DNA from: Theodoxus fluviatilis
Taxonomy: Eukaryota; Mollusca; Gastropoda; Cycloneritida; Neritidae
Direction: 5' to 3'
DNA: 15,112 bases
NCBI GenBank assembly: GCA_034096865.1
Contig: JAWQFJ010016387.1
Coordinates: 1-15,112, forward strand
Under the pieces are notes generated by a model that saw nothing but the letters and a program-made list of their open reading frames with translations, had not been told where the DNA came from and made no database searches. The translations under genes and the position numbers were made by a program. This document shows, piece after piece, positions 8,199-15,112 of this stretch; position 1 is the stretch's first letter, and the number at the start of each line of letters is the position of its first letter.

Positions 8199-8843
8199 AA
8201 AGTCAAAGAGGAAGTCATTGAAGAATTTACACAGCAGTGGTAGCTTTCATTAGGCACGAGTCCATGGTATACCGTATACAATGAATTTCAGCTTGTTTTT
8301 GGAGCAGAAAGATACTTATTAGTGCTGGACAGAAACATCTTTAGATATTGCAAGATCAGACTTAGAATGGGAATAAGTGAGCTGTCCATCCATAGGGATT
8401 GGTACTACCAAGATAACTCTGAAACTTTGTGTCCCAATTGTAGGGAGAAAGAGGAGGTCGAAAGGCGTTTTCTCGTGTGTTGTCCAGCGCTGTATGATTT
8501 ACGAATCGGATACCTTGCACCATACTTCAGAAAAGAAATCGACGACTCATTCGAACAACTCATTTGTGATAGTGATACCACGTGAAAGAGAGGTCACCAT
8601 TTATTTTTACCATGCGTTAAAAAGAAGAAAGGAGCCAACTTCACAAGATATGCAAAATGTCTTCTTTCTCGAATGAGCAAACGACGTCACAACAGAGTAT
8701 TGCGAGAGCTTCCCGCGTACACATGTCGTTGCAGATGATCACTGAGGTACAGTACTCAGAGTGATAGTACCCTGCTAGGAGTACGTTGTAAAACTGTGTA
8801 TATAAACCTACTTGTGATGGGCTGCAGGACTAGACATAAACGC
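8199..8843 (+). pseudogene. Non-LTR retrotransposon (LINE) C-terminal relic and 3' end, copy A
   Basis: The frame from about 8199 reads EEVIEEFTQQW, then an in-frame stop, then ERYLLVLDRNIFRYCKIRLR. It continues through CPNCREKEEVERRFLVCCPA, the LINE carboxy-terminal zinc-knuckle-like pattern (CPxC, x, E, H, x4, C) with the usual His replaced by Arg. A frameshift near 8575 moves the match to REREVTIYFYHALKRRKEP. The 3' part ends with a TGATGGG...ATAAAC signature (8814-8842) that runs into a TCTG tract. The stop, the frameshift and the lost His make it inactive. It is the same family as the minus-strand relic at 12441-14287. Confidence 0.7.
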
Positions 8844-8849
8844 GCTGGT

Positions 8850-8936
8850 TCTCTGTCTCTGTCTATCTGTCTGTCTGTGTGTCTGTCTGTGTGTCTGTCT
8901 GTCTGTCTGTGTGTATGTGTGTCTGTGGGGTGTATG
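8850..8936. repeat. TCTG/TG microsatellite after LINE copy A
   Basis: CTGTCTGT tract directly after the LINE 3' signature, consistent with a microsatellite-like tail or seed. Confidence 0.85.
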
Positions 8937-9102
8937 GGGTGCTCAAGGCGGGATAGTACCTCTGGTGGGGGGACACGTCGTGCCCTCTAGGGGGTAGTTC
9001 GTCCACCCTTGGTCCCCACTTGTCACCCAGCTCTCACCAGTGGCTCCACGAAGCTGTAGCGTGCGCAGCGGCCACACCCCGGGCAACGGCCTCGACGTGT
9101 AC
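8937..9102. other. GC-rich unassigned segment before a LINE fragment
   Basis: GC-rich sequence with no recognised domain. Its frame runs into the LINE fragment at about 9103, but its own residues do not fit the expected reverse-transcriptase sequence, so a junction near 9100 is likely. It may be another repeat family. Confidence 0.35.
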
Positions 9103-9436
9103 TCGACTGTGTACAGCCGCCATGGCAAAAAGCTAAATCACTTCCACATGAACTGCTTGAGAAAACTGCTGAAGATCAGGTGGCAAGACAAAGTGCCCAA
9201 CACGGACGTCCTGGCACAGGCTGACATGCCCAGCATTCACACCATGCTCTGCAAGGCACAACTACGTTGGGCTGGCCACGAAGTACGCATGTCCGACGAG
9301 CGCCTTCCTAAAAAGGTGTTTTACGGAGAACTCCTGCAGGGCAAGCGATCCCTTGGCGGACAAAAGAAAAGGTACAAGGACACCCTAAAAGCCTCTCTGA
9401 AGAACTGCTGCATAGATCCTGACAGCTGGGAGAGTG
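9103..9436 (+). pseudogene. LINE reverse-transcriptase C-terminal fragment, second family
   Basis: Reads [20 protein letters not shown], then a [12 protein letters not shown] stretch, [20 protein letters not shown] and [20 protein letters not shown]. This matches the recalled pattern of the C-terminal region of lophotrochozoan endonuclease/reverse-transcriptase proteins (RHxx[26 protein letters not shown]). The fragment lacks the polymerase core. It is cut at its right end by TCTG satellite, just after a residue run that normally leads to DRxxWR. It is open without stops for about 110 residues, so the insertion may be fairly young. Confidence 0.75.
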
Positions 9437-9448
9437 TTGCTTCAGACC

Positions 9449-9496
9449 GCTCTGTGTGTCTGTCTGTCTGTGTGTCTGTCTTTCTGTCTGTCTGTG

Positions 9497-9567
<71 letters not shown>

Positions 9568-9776
9568 GAGTATGTGTGTCTGTCTGTCTGTGTGTCTGTC
9601 TGTCTATCTGTCTGTGTGTCTGTCTGTCTGTGTGTCTGTCTGTCTGTGTGTCTGTCTGTCTGTGTGTGTGTCTGTCTGTGTGTCTGTCTGTCTGTCTGTC
9701 TGTCTGTGAGTATGTGTGTCTGTCTGTCTGTGTATCTGTCTGTCTGTCTCTCTGTCTGTCTCTCTGTCTCTCTCTT

Positions 9777-9818
<42 letters not shown>
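9449..9818. repeat. TCTG/TGTC microsatellite grading to (TC)n
   Basis: Nearly pure CTGT array with periodic TGTG and GAGTATG interruptions that occur twice in similar form (near 9567 and 9705), suggesting internal duplication, then (TC)n from 9779. Cys/Leu/Ser/Val and Arg/Gln/Thr/Asp frames on both strands are artefacts. Confidence 0.95.
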
Positions 9819-9821
<3 letters not shown>

Positions 9822-10315
9822 TTCAATGAAACAATGAAGCGTGTGCTCTTGTGGAGAAAGTGGAAAAAGACGATCAAAAGACCACGGAGGGCTATGGATT
9901 TCTGTCAACGAGCAGGTTTTTTAAATCTTATCTTTTTCCCCTTTTTTGATGTTGAAAGATTGCATTTAGAGGAAGTTCGCTGTACGGTTTTATTCTAGAT
10001 AACAATCTTTATTCAGAATATACAATCGGAAACTGGAGGTAGCTGAAGTATGATCTCAAGTTGCTAGTGATTGAGTACTTCAACAGTGGTGGCACAATGC
10101 ATGGAGTTTGGCCATTCAAAGTTCTGTTAGAGACCATTGACTTGGAAATACGTGTTCTGATCAGAATAAAGGCAACCGAGGTCAGGAAACAAACGTATTG
10201 TTGGAGGGTGACTCATTTTGCAGGACAACGCGTGCAGGACGGACAAGAAAGTTCCAGAGAAGCGAGACGGCTGACGGTCTTCTGAGGAAGTACTCCGTCT
10301 TCCTGACATTCTCCT
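9819..10315. other. Unassigned sequence
   Basis: No domain, RNA gene or repeat recognised. A 74-residue frame at 10061-10285 has no features. Confidence 0.4.
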
Positions 10316-10337
10316 GGGGGGGGGGGGGGGGGGGGGG
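10316..10337. repeat. Homopolymer run of 22 G
   Basis: Continuous G tract on the plus strand, followed by CGGTGTAGGAGAGAGAG. It has G-quadruplex potential, and its length is prone to sequencing error. Confidence 0.9.
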
Positions 10338-11044
10338 CGGTGTAGGAGAGAGAGCTACACCTAGATTATGACCCCACGTGCCCTGTCAGTCGTCTAAACT
10401 GGCCATTCACACTGTGTGATGGTCTCTGTCATCTGCCTCGCAGAAGGGATGGGTCGGAGTGGCAAAGGAAGAAAGTCCGATCGCCTGCGCTCACGGACTA
10501 GTCTCTCGTATGCCACGGTCTGCCCCCTGGTTGTTTTCTGAGTAGTCCTGTTCCACACCAACTGGAACTCCTGGTTGCAGGGCTGTAGGAGCCAGTTCCA
10601 GTAGCTCAGCCAGAGGCCGCACCAAGCGGCCAAAGAGGCTACCGGGGGACTGTGGGACAAGGTCATATCACACAGATCTCTGGAAGACTCAGTCGAACCA
10701 ATACGCACCCAAAACCTGGTCGCCAAACGCTATATCTACTCCCAAGATCATTACCACACACATTTACACTCAAGCAGAACATTAACACCTAGCATTCACG
10801 CACCATTTCTTTTGGCATGACACTCTTCACACGAAGCGCTGAAACTTCCCAGAAGCCTTTCCACAAGTGACTAATGACGTCTTACAATCTACGTGAAATA
10901 ATATATTGTGGAAATATTTTCCACTCCCTCTTTCTTACTTACCTTTCCCCATCCTCCACCATCACCACCACCCCACCCATCTAACCCCATTTTTCATTAA
11001 CCCTATCACAAAGAAAACCTCACATACTCCGCAAACTCAGATAC
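10338..11044. other. Unassigned region with a 110-residue minus-strand frame
   Basis: The minus-strand frame 10394-10726 is the longest non-repetitive frame here without a recognised domain. It could be a retroelement relic or chance. 10906-11044 is pyrimidine-rich, with CACCATC-type low complexity. Confidence 0.3.
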
Positions 11045-11320
11045 CTAAATATACCTTAACAGGTCAACACCTACAACGAAAGTTTTCTCTACCCATGCCT
11101 TGTGTCCCAAGTCCAAAGGAATGCCGACAGCCACTTTCTGCAGCTCTCTGACAACTCTGCTCAAATCGGAAGAACGAGCCCCTAACCCATGCAAGAACCT
11201 TATGATGAAAATCACTACAAAGCCCCTACACCCAACTTTCAAGGACATTAGCTGGCAACTCCATCCCCTCCCCCGGCACTCATCAACTAGAGCTTCATAG
11301 TTCGCTAATTTCCCGCTCAC
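11045..11320 (-). pseudogene. Probable LINE-associated C-terminal fragment
   Basis: The minus frame reads GKLANYEALVDECRGRGWSC, then VGCRGFVV, and later RVVRELQKVAVG. This resembles the recalled motif KYxDLxxECxxxGWxxxxxxVEVGCRGF found after the reverse transcriptase in some animal LINE proteins. No RT core is in frame with it. A decayed RT piece lies upstream on the same strand (11535-11705) and may belong to the same or a different insertion. Confidence 0.5.
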
Positions 11321-11534
11321 CGAGATAAAACTTCATATGGTGTTCGATGTACGAACTATCAAAGACTCCGCAACTTTCTCAAAGAAGAAATCATTCATCG
11401 TTCCTTAAATAGGTTGGAGTAAAGCTTTCACACCATGTTTACAGCATGGTCTTGCCCGTCCTGCGCAGCGTGGCCGGCTCTGTATTAGAAACTTTGAAAT
11501 GATGTCTACATACTCGTCGCAAAAAAAACCTCCC

Positions 11535-11705
11535 AAACGCCTCCACATATATTACGATATGGACACCTCTTCCAGAGGCTCACCATTCATGGTCATGTTG
11601 GCACTGATGTTTTTCGCGCTGATCACCATGACCTTGGATCTGTCTTAGCTAACTTTCCTGCCATAAGCACTCTCTTTTGTAAAGAGTCTATTACAGTTTA
11701 CTTTT
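11535..11705 (-). pseudogene. LINE reverse-transcriptase fragment with in-frame stops
   Basis: Read on the minus strand: NRLFTKESAYGRKVS, a stop, DRSKVMVISAKNISANMTMN, then GEPLEEVSIS and another stop. This fits the recalled RT segment SAYGMEVSxEKSKVMxxS...MNGExLEEVxSFKYLG that follows the FADD polymerase motif. The stops replace expected residues, so it is a decayed copy. Confidence 0.65.
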
Positions 11706-12255
11706 CTCCGTGAAATTCAAATGATGCATTAATATTCAAATACCCATGGTTTAATACCTTTTTGCAAAACTGTCAGAAGTTTGACGTAACGCAGAAAGGT
11801 CTTCATGACTTAAGTATTCCCTTTACGGAGGTTCTGGTGTCAGCATCAATGCTGTTCGTTGCTCCCCTCGTTATACTGGGGCTACGTGCAGAAGACGCCT
11901 GACCAACATGCACGCTGCCTTCCTTCATTCAAAAGTGTACGATCACCGGAGTTTTTTCCGAATACGTTTACGGCCTCTCTGCATGCTCTGGTGTAAAGAA
12001 TGAATGGGCGCTTTCGAACATCTTTACACCCAGACAACAAGGGGTCGACAGTGCATTGTTCAGACAATATTACTAGGGACAGAGCCGGCAAACATCTATG
12101 TTACTCTTTTCCCCTAATCATCAAGTCACACAACATCCGGAGGTTCCTTTCCAGTGTCCAGACTTAAGACACGACTGGGCAAAGCGTATCTACATACCTA
12201 AAGCCTATAAAATGTATACGGACCTAATTCATCTTAATGACAATAATTTCAAACA
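11706..12255. other. Unassigned sequence upstream of the RT fragment
   Basis: May hold further decayed LINE sequence on the minus strand, but I could not identify the FADD motif or other landmarks. A 69-residue minus frame (11882-12091) has no recognised domain. Confidence 0.35.
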
Positions 12256-12276
12256 AGAGAGAGAGAGAGAGTGAGT

Positions 12277-12310
<34 letters not shown>

Positions 12311-12339
12311 GCGAGCGGGAGCAAGCGAGAGAGAGAGAA

Positions 12340-12374
<35 letters not shown>

Positions 12375-12441
12375 CAGAGACAGAGAGAGAGAGACAGAGA
12401 GGGACAGACAGAGACAGAAAGAGACAGAGAAGAAGAGAGAG
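12256..12441. repeat. GA/GACA-rich simple repeat
   Basis: (GAGA)n with GACAGACA interruptions. On the minus strand it is a TCTC/TCTG tract that directly follows the 3' signature of LINE copy B. Confidence 0.95.
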
Positions 12442-12692
12442 ATTCGTTTATTTCGGCCAGCGACCCATCACTTAGAAATATATGCATATGTACACATTAA
12501 AAACATTAGTATATCAGTTGTATTAGACACAAAAGAGTATTATCTTAGGATGAAAGACAGTGACATATCAAAACTCGCCAGTAGGCAATTTCACTTAAAA
12601 CAACATTAATTATTTGTACACCAAGTTAAAGTTGTTCACATATCAACTTCTAGTTTAATGCTCGTCTTGAGCGTCTGATGAAATCTAACGAG

Positions 12693-12766
12693 TGAGAGAG
12701 AGACAGAGAGAGAAAGAGATAGAGAGAGATAGAGATAGAGATAGAGAGAGAGAGGGAGAGAGAGAG

Positions 12767-12804
<38 letters not shown>

Positions 12805-12808
12805 AGAG
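12693..12808. repeat. GA/GATA simple repeat inside LINE copy B 3' region
   Basis: (GAGA)n with GATAGAGATA interruptions. It interrupts the presumed 3' untranslated part of the minus-strand LINE. Confidence 0.93.
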
Positions 12809-13104
12809 TATGTGTATGTGAAAAATCTTTGGGCAATGTATATCAAAGTACAGGGCTGCCTTCGCGCACACACTGCAGTTAGCTTTTCCTCAATAGCAAT
12901 GTGTAATAGATTAACATGACCACTACTCTAGTCATTTTTACATCTATCCCTCTCATTAAATATGTACATGTCTCCTCTCTTTCATTGATGTATCGTTTTA
13001 AGTATTTTTCCGAAAAGAATCGTATTCCTGACATGACAGCAAAATATGTTGTTCATCGTCTTTTCCATGACAAAATGGACTTAAATTGTTTGGTAAACTG
13101 CTCT

Positions 13105-13583
13105 CCCTTCTATATCGTATTGTGTTCAAAACACTGTGTTATGTGTTCAAGTGCGTCAATGGTTTGGCCCCGCTGTATCTGGTTGAGTTCCTCAAGACTT
13201 ATAAGCTTGTGAGGGATCTCAGATCTTCGGCGCAGTCATTACTCCATGTGCCACGCTACAACACCAAGAGATCTGGAGAAAGAGCATTTTCGTATGCTGG
13301 ACCGAAACTCTGGAACGATATCCCAGACAGACTGAGGAAATCTCCTTCAATACAGACTTTCAAGTCACAGCTAAAAACTCTTTTATTCAAAGGGTGAACG
13401 TGTTGAGCGCCTTGAGCATGCCTTTAGGTGTGAGATTGGCGCTATATAAGAGCCAAAATACATACATACATACATTCATACATACATACATACATACATA
13501 CATACATACATACATACATACATACATACATACATACATACATACATACATACATACATACATACATACATACATACATACAT
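13105..13583 (+). mobile_element. 5'-truncated CR1/L2-like LINE nested in copy B
   Basis: The plus frame reads YRIVFKTLCYVFKCVNGLAP, then LYLVEFLKTY, RSGERAFSYAGPKLWNDIPD and FKSQLKTLLFKG, ending at TGA near 13395. This is the familiar C-terminus of CR1/L2-type elements (YRI.FK.L...K..NGLAP.YL; R..FS.AGP.LWN.LP; FK..LKT.LF). A short 3' region carries GCGCCTTGAG and GGCGCTATATAAG, the usual 3' end of this group, followed by a CATA microsatellite tail (13458-13583). Only the last roughly 100 residues remain. Its frame is intact where present. It sits between two halves of the minus-strand LINE, so it inserted later. Confidence 0.85.
13458..13583. repeat. (CATA)n tail of the CR1/L2-like element
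   Basis: About 30 CATA units with a single CATT variant near 13474, directly after GGCGCTATATAAGAGCCAAA. Confidence 0.95.
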
Positions 13584-14287
13584 CGAATGTTGGAGGCAAG
13601 CTGATTTACACCGAATCTAAACCTAATGAATGCGTCTCTAAATGTCCTGATGTCCAGCACATCGAGATAATATTCCGGACCTAAATCCAGTTTGAATGTG
13701 CAATACCAGTTGTATCGTTCACTTCTAATGTTCTCACCATTCCATTCTTGTCTGTAGCAATCCTGAAGTCGCAGTTTTAGTTGTGATAAAAGCGTTTTTC
13801 GTCTCCTACGCCTCCGTTCATCCAGACATACCCATATCCTAGAGAACTGAGGCAGGATTTAACAGACTCTGCCCAGTTTCTACTACACTCGATCGAGGAA
13901 TTCTGCATCATTAGATATGCCTGTTTAGGGAGTCTATTTGGTTCCATTTTGCCGAGCTTAAGCCAGTATTTTATCACTCTGCAGCAGCTGTTGATAGAAA
14001 GAGTATACCTGCCGAGGTCACCATATACCATGTGATTGGGCGTTCTATAGTCTAGCCCAAGAAACCTCTTGCAACAGAAGGCATGAGTTGTCTCCACTAT
14101 TGTGTGCTTTCTAAGACCCCAAACCTCAGAACCATACAAAAGAGTCGGTAGTACTTGAGCATCTAACATTTTCCGAAATACTTTTGTTTTGGTACATTTC
14201 AGTGCCCATAAAGTTTTCAATATCTGCACACCTTTCTGTTTTCCCCTGACTGAAATGTCTTCTAAGGCACTGCGCAAAGACAGTTTG

Positions 14288-14307
14288 AGAGAGAGAGAGA
14301 GAGAGAC

Positions 14308-14384
<77 letters not shown>

Positions 14385-14432
14385 CAGAGAAAGAGACAGA
14401 AGGAAGGAAGAAAGAAGAAGAAGAAGAAGAAG

Positions 14433-14500
<68 letters not shown>

Positions 14501-14515
14501 GAGTGAGTGGAGTTG
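14288..14515. repeat. GA/GACA/GAAG-rich simple repeat
   Basis: (GAGA)n, (GACA)n and (GAAGAA)n blocks. It forms the 5' boundary of LINE copy B on the minus strand. Confidence 0.95.
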
Positions 14516-15112
14516 GGGGAGAGAGAATTTCCTATTTTTAGAGGGCAGGTTTCAAGGTGTCAAAAGTCAAATTCCATGTCTTGGACAATTTCGTATTCTG
14601 ACATGTTATATTCGTGCAATCTCTCATCTACGATCTCGAAATGCAGCAGTTTCTGGTGGACAACATGAGATTAACATTTAAAGTGCGTTTTGAGAAAAGT
14701 TTACTGAAACAAAAGCCAAATCGATTATGCATAACCCGGTGGAAGTCATTACTCACCTTCTGCTCAACATATCTTCGAGAAATAAAAGCACAATTCAAAA
14801 GCTCTGGCTTTGCTCTACATGCTTGAGTAAAGTCTTTTATGTCATAAAAGAAAAGTTCTTCGTGGTTCTTCTTTGACAAATCATGTAGAAGAGGCGCGGG
14901 AAGCCGCCAAGAACCTGGGCACTAAAACCGCATTGTCTAAGTTTCGTCTTCATTGAACTTGCATCACTGTTTTCAAAATTATTCAGCAAATGTTCATCAG
15001 AATAACGTCAAACTTTCATTTTATTCTCCTTGGATACTTATCAACACTTGGTACCTCTTTAAAAATAAGAAAAAGGTATATCACATTTTACAAATGTGTT
15101 CATATCTGAATT
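14516..15112. other. Unassigned region with a weak possible terminal exon
   Basis: Opposed short frames at 14614-14826 (+) and 14628-14879 (-) carry no recognised domain. A plus-strand frame around 14870-14956 reads EEAREAAKNLGTKTALSKF and ends at TGA; see the findings. Confidence 0.35.

Larger units (their letters stand above)
12441..14287 (-). pseudogene. LINE relic copy B, split by a nested element
   Basis: Minus strand, 5' to 3'. The frame from 14277 contains FRKMLDAQVLPTLLYGSEVWG, LGLDYRTPNHMVYGDLGRY and KYWLKL, typical of LINE reverse-transcriptase C-termini. After a break near 13777 it continues LRLQDCYRQEWNGENIRSER and EYYLDVLDIRTFRDAFIRFR to about 13584. It resumes left of the nested element as SPFCHGKDDEQHILLSCQEY (near 13020-13075), then after a frameshift YLKRYINEREETCTYLMRG to about 12890. 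The 3' region ends with TGATGGG...GAAATAAACG (12443-12467) beside a TCTC tract. The 5' end is cut by GA satellite at 14288. It is the same family as copy A (8199-8843), in the opposite direction. Confidence 0.7.

Noticed and set aside
9040..9908. Long CLSVCLSVC and RQTDRQTD frames on both strands
   Set aside because: Artefacts of the TCTG/TC microsatellite; only 9103-9436 has LINE similarity.
10394..10726. 110-residue minus-strand frame as a gene
   Set aside because: No domain, no splice or promoter context that I can support, and surrounded by relic sequence; kept only as unassigned.
12224..12919. Arg/Glu-rich and Ser/Leu-rich frames in GA tracts
   Set aside because: Translations of GA/TC simple repeats with no domain.
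13387..13684. MYVCMYVC and IHTYIHTY frames
   Set aside because: Translations of the CATA tail of the CR1/L2-like element.

Overview
The window looks like non-model animal genomic DNA, most likely from a lophotrochozoan and plausibly a gastropod or other mollusc. It has GT-AG introns, several decayed non-LTR retrotransposon (LINE) pieces of types I associate with mollusc genomes, very abundant tetranucleotide microsatellites (GATA, CTGT, GACG/GACT, CATA, GAGA), and no bacterial-style gene packing. The organism call rests on texture and recalled LINE families, not on a species-diagnostic gene.

Layout. 9-763: a foldback (inverted-repeat) element with a perfect-looking 150-bp stem. 764-1502: unique sequence with a TATA-like box. 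About 1503 (or 1576) to 5503, plus strand: a spliced gene hidden in small exons. Exons at 2812-2913, 3992-4052, 4683-4915 and 5361-5503 join in one frame through consensus splice sites. They encode a Cys-rich N-terminal module followed by a very basic Lys/Tyr/Trp/Gly/Ser/Arg-rich tail with KYWGKKH tandem repeats. A further acidic exon ending at 1662 fits the same phase. The introns carry large microsatellites. 5546-5993: block-patterned GACG/GACT satellite just after the stop codon. 6420-6966: a second foldback element with a 9-bp target-site duplication; it shares its palindromic core with the first but has different outer ends.

7000-8198: mostly unassignable sequence. 8199-8843: LINE relic, plus strand. 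9103-9436: C-terminal piece of another LINE type, running into TCTG/TC satellite. 10316-10337: a run of 22 G. 11045-11705: minus-strand LINE fragments. 12441-14287: a minus-strand LINE of the same family as the 8.2-kb relic, split by a plus-strand CR1/L2-like element (about 13105-13583) with a CATA tail. 14288-14515: GA-rich satellite. 14516-15112: largely unassigned, with one weak possible terminal exon.

The spliced gene is the strongest candidate for something undescribed. Its composition fits a secreted structural, adhesive or matrix protein, but I recognise no family and the signal-peptide exon is not securely found. The foldback pair, with one shared core in two different terminal shells, is the second notable signal. 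All comparisons were made by eye, and family names come from recalled motifs, not searches.
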